Of a DNA stretch of 64,000 bases, positions 12,604-24,099 are shown one piece after another (positions within the stretch are counted from its first letter, which is position 1; every line of letters starts with the position of its first letter). Origin of the DNA: Thamnidium elegans (lineage: Eukaryota; Mucoromycota; Mucoromycetes; Mucorales; Mucoraceae); assembly GCA_025201345.1 (NCBI GenBank), contig JAIXMG010000001.1, positions 2,294,001-2,358,000 of the forward strand. The letters are read 5' to 3'. The position numbers were made by a program, and so were the translations under genes. The notes below the pieces were generated by a model. It had not been told where the DNA came from, did not search any database, and saw only the letters and a list, made by a program, of their open reading frames with translations.

Positions 12604-13832
12604 TAGTTTCAACGCGCGACGATACCGATACAACGATAGGGTATCCATAGTTGTACTGCTTCAACGATCGGTTACACACATATTCCTTAAAATGTTTCTT
12701 ACTATGCTCAATTTACACGGTCGATTAAAAAAGTGAGGGGTGCATTTACATTTTATTTGCTGTGGTTATTTCAGTTTTAAGCGAACTCTATCCGTTTACA
12801 CCAGCATATCATAGGAAAGTTTCTTTTGAAAGATGTGCACATATTATACGAATATATATTTGCTTATATATAAATTCCTTTTTAAAAGAAGAAGAAGGGA
12901 AAAAAAGTTTTTAAAAAAAACATGATCATAAATTATACAATACTACTTTTTTTCATTCACTTGTTTTCATGACCATTGATATTAAAATATCTGTGCTTAT
13001 TTAATTCATGTGGCAATCCTTTTCTAATAAACAAAATAAAAAGTCATACTTTTTTGGATTGACCGGGTAAATTGACCGTACGTAACATAAACCAAAGTTA
13101 TCAAATGTCAGTTATTTAAACTGCAGTAAAAACATTACTTTCTTCGAGTTATCATCTTACTTGAACTTTACAAACATGACATATTGAAAGTGATGTAATT
13201 CCTAAAGACAAAGAAAAAGCGTATAAGATTGTGGACAGTGTTTTCAACTTTTTATTTTTAAAAAAAAAAAAAAAAAAAAAAGAAGAAGTAATATCTTCAA
13301 CGTAGAATATGACGGACCCTTTTTGTAAGTGTGCGTCTATGTATGTGCGACGCTTTTCGTTGAGGGAATAAAGCAAAGGAGGACTTTTATTTTTCGTGTA
13401 GAACGCCCTTTGTTACACACAGTCTTTATGCCTGTAATTAAATGAACTGGTTATTAAATATTTCAAGTTACGGGAACTACGGAACTTTCACTCTCCATTA
13501 TCACTTCGGTGCATGAAAACATAAGGTATAGCATGGAAAAATACAATAGCCACTTGCCATTTAGTTTCCATAGACACGTTTTCATTTATACAAGCAACAT
13601 ACTCGGAAGCTTTTTAATACATGTTTCTGCATTCAATACTTGTGTAACTTGTGTTTGGCTTTCGTTTTAGCAAGTATAACACATGTTGCAGGAAATTTAT
13701 GATATACTGGTTAGAGGTATTATACAAACATACACATGTCGTCATCAAAATGATATAAAATTTTCCCTTTTTCTCCTTTTTTTTTTCCTTCCCCCCTTTT
13801 TTTTTCCTTCTCACTTTACTCTCTTTTAAGTA
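12604..13832. other. Intergenic, no gene seen
   Basis: AT-rich. The last 70 bp before 13833 are a pyrimidine-rich leader with T and C runs, typical of the start-codon contexts in this window. Confidence 0.4.
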
Positions 13833-14631
13833 ATGACAAAACGTACAGCAAAAAGCAACAATGTCCCACTTCATAAAGTCATTATGGTTGGTTCAGGCGG
13901 TGTGGGTAAATCAGCTTTAACACTTCAGTACATGTACGGTGACTTTGTAGAAGAATATGACCCGACAAAAGCAGATTGTAAGATTGAATAAATAGAATAC
14001 ATTGTAAATAGTAACGTTGTGTATATATAAAATATAAAAAAAGCATACCGAAAAAAGGTGGTTTTAGACGGATTTGATTGTCAAATTGATATATTGGATA
14101 CGGCAGGTCAAGAAGAATATGCGGCAGTAAGTGTTGCACTTGCATTTTTTATTTTATTTTTGGCGCATTTTTTAAAAAGTAGCAACATGTATAGATTCGA
14201 GATAACTATTATCGATCAGGCGAAGGGTTTTTATGCGTATTTTCAGTTTGTGAACAAGAATCTTTAGATCATACACAAGAATTTAGAGACCAAATATTAA
14301 GAGTGCTTGATGATGATTCTGTAAAATAACCTAATAGAGCTTCTTCTTTTTTTTTTAAAAAAAAAAGTAACCTAACAATATATTTTTATTTTAGATTCCT
14401 TTCGTTTTAGTTGGAAATAAGGTTGATTTAGCTCACCTTCGTAAAGTGAATTCTTCAGACGCACAACAATTAGCTCAAGAATGGAACTGTCCTTATATTG
14501 AAACTTCTGCAAAAACCAGACAAAATGTAGAGGAAGTCTATAGTACTTTAATGAGATTAATAGTAAAGAGAAAAGGAATTATGCACCGTGAAGAAGCAAA
14601 GTCAAAAAAGAGTTCATGTTTGATACTATAA
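13833..14631 (+). CDS. Ral-type small GTPase
   Basis: Four exons (13833-13977, 14044-14126, 14195-14320, 14395-14631) sum to 591 nt, 196 residues. The P-loop 'GSGGVGKS' is at about residues 20-27. Switch I reads 'YDPTKADSYRKK', switch II '[13 protein letters not shown]', then 'VGNKVDL' and 'ETSAKT', so all G-box motifs are present. The effector loop 'KADSYRKK' is the Ral signature rather than the 'TIEDSYRK' of Ras. The C-terminus has a lysine-rich patch and a CAAX box, CLIL, predicting geranylgeranylation and membrane attachment. Animal Ral acts with the exocyst in secretion and polarity; that role here is inference. The last intron contains a T10A10 block. Confidence 0.88.
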
Positions 14632-14690
14632 AATAAATAGATCTTTTTTTTGCGCACCATTTTTTTTAAAAAAAATTGGCTTGATTATAA

Positions 14691-14753
14691 TTAACCAAGG
14701 CTTTTCTTATATTTACGCCTTTTAAGCTCTTCTTGAGGGTTTGGCTTGGGATG
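14691..14753 (-). pseudogene. Orphan 3' terminal exon-like segment
   Basis: The segment follows a good branch site and acceptor on the minus strand (GCTAACTATATTATATATGTAG) and is open to a stop at 14691. It encodes 'HPKPNPQEELKRRKYKKSLG', a basic, protein-like C-terminus. I found no convincing upstream exon in the next kilobase, so it may be a gene remnant or the end of a small gene whose other exons I missed. It lies 60 bp beyond the Ral-like gene, tail to tail. Confidence 0.3.
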
Positions 14754-15690
14754 CTACATATATAATATAGTTAGCTGTTTTTATAGTACTGAATTTTGAT
14801 ATGCTAACTTTTATGTAGGCTTGGAGAGAGACTAAAAAAAATCGGTAATATAAGGCACTCACATAGTAGTGATCGAGCGTTTTTTTTTTTAAAAAATAAA
14901 CAATTTTACATGGAAATGCTCACAGTTAGACATGTATAGTAGTGCTAAACAGAGTTATTTTAATCCGTAGGCAATTATAGTAGTTGAAAAAAAGCCTTGT
15001 TATTCCAGTAATTGAATAACTGTGGGATCCGAGCTATGTTATTAGGAAGGATTTCGAAAATGAAATAAAAACAAAAGATACAAGAAAGTAATCAGTCGCA
15101 AAAAAAGAGATAATCTTTCATTAAATAGAAAAAGGTAGTCTTTTAATATCTGAGTTTAACTACAGTAAAGATTTGTGTCGTGTTACTCCAAGTGATACGA
15201 TTTCCTTGTATACTTTCAAGCTATGCCTATCTAACCTAGTCTTCGATCAAAGTACATACTTATAGCCAATCCTCTAATCATTACGCAGACATCGGTTATT
15301 ACAGGACGATGTCGGTAAGTCTTAGTTAAAATAGATATGAATTAGTCATAAATGGATAAAGACGCGTGAGATAAACATGTATGTGTTAGTATATACGAGA
15401 ATATACATCTGTAAATATGCTTGATCACATCAATAGCATTTATTTATTTATTTCTAAAAAAAAAAGGGAGGGGGGGGGGGGGAACCGATTTCCTCGCATC
15501 CATGAAAACATTGTTGATTTTATAAACTTATTACTGCTGTTTATGTTATAGTTTTTGACAGAAATAGAACTAGATTCGGCGTAATCACGGACATTACTTA
15601 ATTTTACTGCTCCATCTCCAAAGCATAACAGTTGAAATGCTGTTTATATATATGTGGAACAGCTTCCAAAGATATTACCAAGTTGGGTAT
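14754..15690. other. Intergenic, no gene seen
   Basis: AT-rich spacer with a T(n)A(n) block near 14880 and an A10-GGGAGG-G10 stretch near 15457-15482. No supported exon. Confidence 0.4.
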
Positions 15691-15691
15691 G

Positions 15692-15722
15692 TCAGACTTC
15701 ATTACCAACATTCAAACCATTG

Positions 15723-15754
<32 letters not shown>

Positions 15755-15985
15755 CATCATCATTTCGAGATCACAGATTGGAATATAGTATATACTATCA
15801 TGCTCGTGTAACTCATAAAGGTAGTTATCAGTGATTACCTTATTTTTACAGAGCAATTTGCACCTGTCTTGTAGATATTTTGCCATTCCTGAATCAATTT
15901 TGGCTGCTTCTGCTACTGTAATATCGCCTTCTTCGTTATATCGTCGAACGACTTTGTCACTGTGACATTTTTGCCAACCGCCTAT
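15692..15985 (-). pseudogene. Unidentified coding-like fragment
   Basis: Minus-strand frame preceded by a possible acceptor (AAATAG). It encodes 'GWQKCHSDKVVRRYNEEGD' and 'ITVAEAAKIDSGMAKYLQDR', with three further cysteines downstream, and continues into a (CT)n/(GT)n microsatellite before a stop. Codon content looks protein-like, but no start, no partner exons and no known family are evident. A decayed gene copy or isolated exon is likely. Confidence 0.3.
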
Positions 15986-16305
15986 TTAACTTTTATTTAT
16001 TAAATTTTTTTTTTGGATAATGTTATCCTCTTTAAACTTAGTGCTTTTATTAAGAACATTCTTAAGCTATTGATGATTAAAAACATTAACAAAAAAGGTT
16101 GGAAAATGAACAAAAAAAAAACTCCCTGCGTAAATTTAAGGTTTTGTTTCATTCTAATCCGGACGCACCTTACTTTTCTTGGATATTTTGATAGTAAAAT
16201 AAATAGTGAAAGTGAAAGAGGAGGACTGTAATATTTTTTCTTTGTTTTAATTATGGCGTTACATTTTAAGGAGGTAGTATAAGTATCACCTCTACTACCT
16301 AGCGT

Positions 16306-16532
16306 AAATTCTGGAAAACAAAGTAAAGAATACATGGCTCAATCCCCTTAACTCCCACTATGTCCTACCAAAAACTTTCGACATCCTGAACACATGTTTA
16401 TCAACTGCCAAAATATATGACAAATATGGAAAATATCCTTTCAGTATCTATTTCCATACCAACTTCAACTATATATCCTTTCCGCTAAACAAGTTTCGTC
16501 CATTATGTATACTTTCAGATGATTTAAGATAA
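16306..16532 (+). other. Open frame without a start, possible relic
   Basis: About 75 codons open on the plus strand without an ATG, reading 'NPLNSHYVLPKTFDILNT' then 'YGKYPFSIYFHTNFNYISF' before a stop. The composition is more protein-like than surrounding DNA. It is upstream of TDP1 and ends in TAA, so it is not its first exon. Identity unknown. Confidence 0.2.
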
Positions 16533-16771
16533 CTTTAGTATATAAAAGTAGATCATATATCTTAATACAAGCAGTGATAACACCTCTAAAATTATTATTG
16601 AGAAGGGGAAATGTGAATCGACGTGTCCTTTACTCATTAAACTGATGAAAAGAAAAGGGGAGTTCTTGACGCGGTTTTAAAAACTCAAACGTCAATTGTA
16701 CATTGTTAGAGCAGAGTGGATACTTTTTGACTACCTTTTTTTTTTACATATTTTTTTCTTTTCCTTATTAT

Positions 16772-18877
16772 ATGAGCGGTAGTGAAGAAAACGAACAGAT
16801 TGCACGAGCAATGGCTTTGTCATTACAAGGTCTTGAAGCTAGAATGAGTCAAGAAGAGCAAGAAAGGTCGGATCTAAAGATTGCTATTGCTGCTTCACTT
16901 GGAAAGACAGTTGACCAGTTGACTGCGAGAGATATGTTGTTAGCTGACACACCTGCCAAACCCAGTCTTAAACGAGAAAGAGAAGAGGATGCAATCAGTG
17001 GCCAGCATCGCGTGTTAAAGCGGTTTGACAATTCAGAATCTCAATTCTGGAATGGTGTTGTCAAACTTACTTATATTAAAGGTTTTATTGGACCTGATTA
17101 TATTCGTTTTAAAGATATTGTTCAAAAAGTAAAAGAGTGTATATATAAACCTACGTGCGTGCATGTAATCTAACATAGTATATAGGATAAACTTAAAAAG
17201 GCAGTAATCACTGCGTTTGTCTGTAGTATGGATTTTATCAATGATAACTTTCCAACCGATGTCAATCTTTGTATTGTTACGCACGGTAGACCTGTAAAAT
17301 GTGCTTTTTAAAAATGTAAAAAAAAAAATTTAATAATTTACATTTTTTAGGCAATGCAAAGACAAGTTCATTCGCATCGAGTTATTATTCAGCCACCTCT
17401 TAAAGATGAGAAATTTGGTGTATTTCATCCCAAACTGATGCTGCTATTTTACGGTACATCCATGCGAGTTGTTATTGGTTCAGCAAACATGGTTAGTTAT
17501 TTACCAAAAAGAAAAGCAAGTGTCTTAACAATCAATATATATATTAGGAGCGTTATGATTATGAAGATCTTGAAAATGTTGTGTTTATCCAAGATTTTCC
17601 TAAACTGGATAGACCCTGTAAATCTATAGCTGAACTTCCTCGTTTTGCTAGAGATATTTGCGATTTATTAGATCATATGCAAGTACCAGCTTCTGTAATG
17701 CAAGAATTATTACAGTATAACTTTGAAAAAGCGAAGGTAATATATATATATATATATATGGTGTGGTATAGAGTCTTACTTAAACGATGAAATATAGGCC
17801 CATATTGTAGCCTCTGTTTCTGGTGTATTTGAGGGAGAAGAACAATATAAAAAATATGGTCATACTCGTTTAGCAGATGTTGTCCAAGAGATTACAGGTT
17901 TTAATTTAGATCCCAAGGATTATCCTAAGGTAGAAATGCAGGTAAAACACTGATAAAAAAAACAAAAAAAAAAGTTGGTGATTTCTAACTATTATATATA
18001 AAAAAGACATCTTCTTTAGGGTCACTTTCTGTCCTTTATTTAAATGAATTGTATAAATCGTTTTGTGGTTTACCAGCTTATGCTAATGGAAGAGCAACTG
18101 GTACCATTTTGAAAAAGAACGAGTTACCACCTATCGATGTTGTATATCCTACGCGTGAAACTGTAGAATCTAGTCGTTTAGGACCACCTGTAATTTTTTT
18201 TTTTTTGGGATATTCTCTTTAAACATATATATATAGGCACGACATTAATAATTTAGTTTTAATAATTTATATTTTAGGGCGCTGGCACTATATGTTTAAA
18301 TACAAGCTCTTGGAAAAAACCTACATTTCCTAAACAAGTCATGTGTGACGCTATTAGTCAACGATCGGGCACGCTAATGCATTCAAAGGTAACGCTTTAC
18401 CAAATAAGATTTTTCAGCCGTGTCTAACTTTTTTGTTATTTTAATAACTATTAAAATCATTCCTCATAAAGTATATCATAGCAACGCTCCCAAATGCAGT
18501 TTCAAAAAACCCCAAAAATAAAGTAAAAGGGTGGGTCTATTGTGGGTAAAGTTATTGGCTCAAATGAATATATATATTTGTAAATCGACTGATGGAAAAA
18601 TTGTTTAGGAGCCATAATGCAACGGTTTCAGCTTGGGGTAAATTCACAGTTTCGAGAGATTCAAAACAACCAAAAATGAATATTAGGTAAAAAAATAAAA
18701 ACAGAAATAATATGCATGTAGTTAAATTTCTGTTAACTCTCTTTTATAAAAAGTAATTGGGAATTGGGTGTGGTGTTACCAATTTATGAAGAGACAGATA
18801 TTCCTGCACCTTATCTTCGCCCGCCTCCTCGGTACCAATCAAATCAAGATGCTTGGACTCAAAATATGGAATGGTAA
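16772..18877 (+). CDS. TDP1: Tyrosyl-DNA phosphodiesterase 1
   Basis: Ten exons (16772-17128, 17186-17293, 17351-17491, 17548-17736, 17798-17941, 18007-18189, 18278-18388, 18472-18545, 18609-18686, 18754-18877) total 1509 nt, 502 residues. Two HKD motifs are present: 'FHPKLMLL' with 'GSANM' (His181, Lys183), and 'GTLMHSK' (His409, Lys411) with 'GSHNATVSAWG'. Fungal/animal TDP1 hydrolyses 3'-phosphotyrosyl bonds left by stalled topoisomerase I, in the nucleus. The N-terminus 'EENEQIARAMALSLQ' looks like a ubiquitin-interacting motif. The frame opens at an upstream ATG (16703), but that adds a Phe-rich stretch from the T-rich leader, so 16772 is preferred. Several acceptors are A-rich (AAAAAG). 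Confidence 0.93.
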
Positions 18878-19670
18878 ATCGTTAAATTCGCCTTAATGGT
18901 TAGAAGAAAATCACTTTCCTAGAACGGGAAATACCTAAAAATGAAGTCATTTTACTCCCCTAGACACTTTATAATTAATAAAAACTAATGGTACAAATGT
19001 CTTGGAAAAGTATTCTAATATTGTCTGTACCTTTAATTCTTTTTTTATGAACTATGGGAATCCAAAAGAACTTTAGAAACTTACGAACGAGGAAAAAAAC
19101 TTTGTATGTGTACTTATTTTAAATATATTTAATATTATCTAGAATTATTAGTATTTTTATGATCAAATAGTCTTGATGGAAATGAAGTTTAAAAAAAAAT
19201 TAAAATTACATAACCAAACAAATGAAGGTTGTTGCGTAAAAAAGAAAAAAAGAAAAAAAAAGATGTGTAAAACACAATTCAATAGATGAAATCTAAACAG
19301 TATTATATTACATGTATTAAATAAAATCTAGTTATTAAATGATTTTTAATACATGAATTACATTAAACTTTCTTTTCTCTCAGTATATATATCGACTTTA
19401 TTTTTGATATATATTTTTTTCTTCTGTTATTCTGATTAATCTATTGTAACTAAACACCCTAAAAAAAAAAGTTAAAACATCTACCTGTCGTTAGTAGACC
19501 CTTTTTTTTTTTTTCCTTCTGAATTACGTATAAATCAGAAGATATTTTGTAAGTTTAAACAGCACAAAGAATAAATTTAGTATTTATATTCATATGCCTT
19601 TTGCAGTAAAGTCTCAAAAAGTAAAACGTTAGTTTAGATCATTTTATTCTTTCTATCGTTTAAACTCACT
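18878..19670. other. Intergenic, no gene seen
   Basis: Spacer between TDP1 and the Ser-rich gene. AT-rich, with T-runs near 19501-19515 and no exon-like sequence. Confidence 0.4.
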
Positions 19671-22600
19671 ATGCGACAACAAAAATCGATACGAGTTATT
19701 GTTGTAATATCATTGTTTCTACAACTGATTTTTGGCGCAGTTATTCCTTCCAATGACTTAGCACGCCATTCAACTGCCACACCAACCGACCAATCTCCCT
19801 GTGGGGACGCTACCGAAACAGTAATGAAATTATACGATATTCGCCGTGATCCATTAGGTTACGCAACAACAACATTCGAATCTTTTATTACGCAAGTACC
19901 TAAAATAACGGACAAAATGCAAATAGAAGTTGGGTGTGGTCAAGGTGTTCAGACCAACACCATTATACTTGATCATGATTTGCCTCGAATCGAATCCATC
20001 GTTCCAGCTACTAATTTACTTCGTTATACAGAAAAGAAGAAAGCTTTTCCTTGGGGTAAATAAATACACATACATATTTATATCTAAAGAAGTAAAGAGA
20101 TTGATTGTATTTTTTTTTTTTTTTTTTTTTTTTGCAATAGTTGATAATATTTGTGGCCATTGGATTTATAGCCCTGATGGATGCCCTTTTCAAAGATATC
20201 CTCATATATGGCATTCTCATGATGATGGATGGTGGCATGCAGGAGATAGTTGGCACTGTAAAGCTAAGCGAGGTGAAAAATGTGTAGTTGATAAACCAAA
20301 GACAATGACCACTATCAAGACAACAATTACTCCTACAACTAAAACAATTACAACAGTCGTTAAACCTACAGGGAAGATAACTACAACCACTACGATATAC
20401 CCTACATCTTCTACAACTAGACCGGTATCTGTTACTACCACAACTACTACGGTAAGAAGGACAACTGTTGTCACTATCAAAAGATCAACATCTTCTACTA
20501 GTAGTTTGTCTTTGTCTTCTAGCAGTTCACGTTTATCTTCCAGTCGCCCACCTATGTCTTCCAGTAATTTTTCTTCGCTTTCTAGCAGTTCACCTTTGCC
20601 TTTTAGTACAAATGTACCTTCTAGTAGCACTCCTATATCTTCTAGTAGCTTTCCTTCGTCTTCTAGTAGCTTTCCTTTGCCTTCTAGTAGCTCTCCTATA
20701 TCTTCTAGTAGCTTTCCTTCGTCTTCTAGTAGTTTTCCTTCGTCTTCTATTAGTTCGCCTCTGCATCCTAGTAGCTCACCTTTGCCTGCTAGTAGCTTTC
20801 CTTCACCTTCTAGTACTTTTACATCATCTTCGATTAGCCCGTCCTTATCATCTAGTAGCTCCGCATTATCTTCTAGTAGCTTTATATCCAGCACTGCATC
20901 TCCAAGTTCGACTTTAGATAGCTCTAGTATTGAAACAACTTTACCAAGTTCTTCTAAAGATGGTCCATTTAGTTCTAGTGAAGTTACAGAGGGTGTGACA
21001 AAAGAGTCCGATACTACGTCTACAACACACACAGCAACATCTCATACTTTACAATCAAGCTCATCTACCGATATTTCCGTCACCTCGTCTAGCTTAACAA
21101 GCTCTCATCATAGTTTATCATCATCTTCTAGTAATCAAGCTCAAGATAGTTTAATTATATCTAGTTCAGAAATATACAAATCAAGCACGGCGGCTTTCTC
21201 GTCTGTATCTAGCTCAGGAACATTTATTGAAAACAGTAGTGCTACGAAAGCTGTTGATTCCGAATTGGTACTTATAGCCTCAAGTGAACCTAGTGGTCAA
21301 GGTACAGTAGGCAGTAGCACATTGAGTTCCGAATCAAATGTATCAAGAACTACCAGTGAAGACTGCCCTGATTGTACATCTACAATGTCTAAGACAGTTA
21401 CTCAAACAAAGTCGTCTAGTACTTCTTATTTTGGATCTATCGAACCTTCTAGCAGTATAAGTACGTCGAATACTACACCTACAACAAACAATGAAGACTT
21501 TTCTCGTAGCATATCTAGTTATACTTCTGAATCAACAACTAATACAGAAGAACCTTTTAGTAGTGTAAATACGTCAAGTGCTATACCTACAACAAGCGAA
21601 GAAGAATGTTCCCGTAGTATAACTAACTCTGTTTCTGAATCTACAACTAGTACAGAAGAACCTTCTGACAGTGTAAATACGTCAAGCGCTACACCTACAA
21701 CAAGTGATGAAGGGTCTTTTAGCAGTACAACTAGCTCTGCTTCTGAATCTACAACTAATACCGAAGAATTTTTTCATAGTACATCTAGCTCTGCTTTTGA
21801 ATCAACGACTAGTACCAAAGAGTCTTCAGGAGATGTAAGTACATCGACAGATAAACCTACAAAAAGTGACAAAGAATCTTCTCGCAGTATAACTGGATCT
21901 GCTTTGGAATCTTCCCGTAGTGTAAATACATCTGTTTCTGAATCTACAACTAGTAGTAATGAGCCCTCTCGTAGTAGAACTACTTCTGTTTCTAAACCTA
22001 CTACTAGTACCAAAGGACCTTCTAGTAGTATATCTCAAAAGACATCTAGCAATACTTCTAGTTCCCCAGAGGTCTCTATATGTGATACAGATGAAGAAAA
22101 TAACTTACCAGGCAATGATTTCTCTGGCCCCCCCTCCTCTTCATCTTCTTCATCTAGTAGTTCATCTAGTGGTGCTTCAGAAGATGATGATAGTTCCTCT
22201 AGCAGTAGTTCTTCTAGTAGTTCTTCTAATGGTAGCGGATCAAACAGTAGCTCGTCTAGTGGAGCCTCTGATGGTCATGGTAAAGACGGTAGCTCTTCTA
22301 GCAGCTCGTCTAGTAGTTCTTCTGGAGGTAGCGGTAGAATTAGTAGTTCTTCCAGTAGCTCGTCTGGTTCCGCTGGTGGCGGTGGTAGTACAGGCAGTAG
22401 TTCCTCCAGTAGTTCCTCTGGTGCTGGTGATGATGATGATGGTGTCAAAAGCAGCAGCTCCTCTAATAGCTCCTTTGAAAATAGAGACTATCAAGGTCCT
22501 TCCGATCGCTCTCCAAATAGTAGAATCGACCAGGTTTCTAAAAACGCGTCATTGGACGAAATTAATTCATGTAACGCTGTTGCTTTTTGCTCTATAGACG

Positions 22601-22695
22601 AACACCTGGAACGTGACAAACATGTAGAAAAGGATATCAGTCGACTATCAGACATCTTTTCTAGTTTATTAGGACAAATGCATCATGATTCTTAG
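19671..22695 (+). CDS. Secreted Ser/Thr-rich repetitive protein
   Basis: Two exons, 19671-20055 and 20141-22695 (979 residues); the intron contains a T-run of over 20. Residues about 1-23 form a signal peptide. A short globular N-terminal part with cysteines and Trp/His ('CGHWIYSPDGCPF', 'DDGWWHAGDSWHC') is followed by about 700 residues of Ser/Thr. The repeats change along the stalk: SSSSFPSSS-like units (about 20500-20890), units of about 35 residues with 'ESTTSTEEPS' and 'NTSSATPTTS' (about 21450-21960), then poly-Ser broken by Gly and acidic groups (22130-22470). The last 70 residues are non-repetitive with two Cys. No GPI signal or transmembrane segment ends the protein. It is likely a heavily O-glycosylated secreted or wall protein; the function of the head domain is unknown. 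Confidence 0.75.
20500..22470 (+). repeat. Coding Ser-codon repeats
   Basis: Degenerate tandem repeats inside the Ser-rich gene. The dominant unit mixes TCN and AGY serine codons (tct-tct-agt-agc), which cannot interchange by one substitution, so the array grew by unit duplication rather than codon drift. Confidence 0.7.
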
Positions 22696-22849
22696 TAGTT
22701 GATTATTCCCGCCTTTTAAAATAGAGGGTAACTGGTTTATCCCTTGATAATAGGCATAATTTTTAATTTGTAAACCTAATAAATTACTTTTTTTTTCCAC
22801 TTTCTTTTTTTTTCTCCTTTTTTGTTAAAAACAAACTCTTTAACATATA

Positions 22850-24099
22850 ATGACCGAGTCAGACTCGATCCAACTTTCTACAGATACAGACGATGTAAGA
22901 AAAGAAGCAGAAGAGCTGAAAGATTTAATTCAACAAGTTCGATCTCGAATTGATCTACCACCAATTTTCAAAGCAAAAAAACGATGTTTTGAACAACTAG
23001 ATGGTATTTATGATTCAAGGTAATAAAAAAAGACGCAAAAAAAAAATATCTTTTCTAATTACCTATATACAAAAAAAAAAAAAAGTTTACCTAGCAAGAA
23101 AATCTTACTTGAAGATAATAATGTGGAATTAAGTAAAATAGATAGCAGAGAAGATTTGATGACAAGATTAAGCAGTTACTCAACCAACTTTCATTTAACC
23201 CAACGACCTGTAACAGCGCTTGGATGCGCAAAACACGGTTGGAAAGATACAGACAAGACAACAGAAAAGGAACCGGATACTTGTGTTTTATGCTGTAACA
23301 CATGTGGTAATAACATTTTTGTTATCGCTATAAAACATAAAGCAAGTGAAAAGGTAATAAACGAAGTTAAGAAGAGATATGAAGCAGGGCTTTATAATGG
23401 ACATAAAGAATTGTGTCAATGGAGAACTCAAAAATGTGATGGTAAGTGAATATAGTATTTTAGGTAGCTTAAATTAATTATTTTTTGCATGATAGATGGT
23501 GTCTACTGTTTTCCATTAGTTACTATTGAAAGTGGATTGGAAAAGTTTAAAGGTGATGCTAATAATATTATTTCAGCTTGTGTAAAGAAACAGCAAGCAT
23601 TGCCTACGCTCTGTCATGAATTAGTAAGTAAGAAATATATGTGTAATGTTTTTTTAAGTTAATTTATATCTGGTAGGATGATAGGACTTTGATAAAGGTA
23701 AAATACTTTGCAGAGCAAACTCAAAAGGAACACGTTGAATTAGATAATGTAGAAACGGCATATATACTCTCTTTATTTGGATGGGAATTATTACATGCTG
23801 ATATACCGGGAGTGAAATGTGATTTATGTTGTACTAGAAAAGCATTTTATTTATTGAATGAACCATTTGATGCATCACGCGGACACAAGTCTTATTGTCC
23901 TTATGTCAATGCAGAAACAGCTAATGCTTATACGCCTAAAGGATTTTCGCTATCTAGAACTCAAAAGATTAGTGGATCGGATTGGATGAAAGATGTTTTG
24001 TCGCTAGAGTATGTTATCTTGATCAAAAGCAGGGATCTATCACTTTCTTACGACGATGCATTAGATGAAAAAATCCGTAAATTACAAAACAATATATAA
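22850..24099 (+). CDS. C3HC zinc-finger protein (Rsm1/NIPA family)
   Basis: Four exons (22850-23019, 23086-23441, 23496-23623, 23677-24099) give 358 residues. The first zinc-finger region has 'CVLCC' followed by 'NGHKELCQWR'. The second, in the last exon, has 'VKCDLCCTRK' then 'GHKSYCPY', the paired C-x2-C...H-x3-C arrangement of the C3HC/Rsm1 family. Fission yeast Rsm1 is linked to mRNA export and mammalian NIPA/ZC3HC1 is a nuclear envelope basket protein; which applies here is unknown. The N-terminal 50 residues are acidic and probably coiled. The start at 22850 follows a typical pyrimidine-rich leader. Confidence 0.82.

Noticed and set aside
16703..16771. Upstream ATG of TDP1
   Set aside because: It would add a Phe/Tyr-rich stretch translated from the T-rich leader; the ATG at 16772 begins a normal acidic N-terminus.
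20217..21032. Long minus-strand frame rich in Leu/Glu/Asp
   Set aside because: It is antisense to the Ser-codon repeats; the repeat itself prevents stops in the opposite strand.
20468..22597. Leu/Val/Ala-rich plus-strand frames (20468-20917, 21959-22597)
   Set aside because: They are shifted readings of the Ser-repeat gene and have no independent features.
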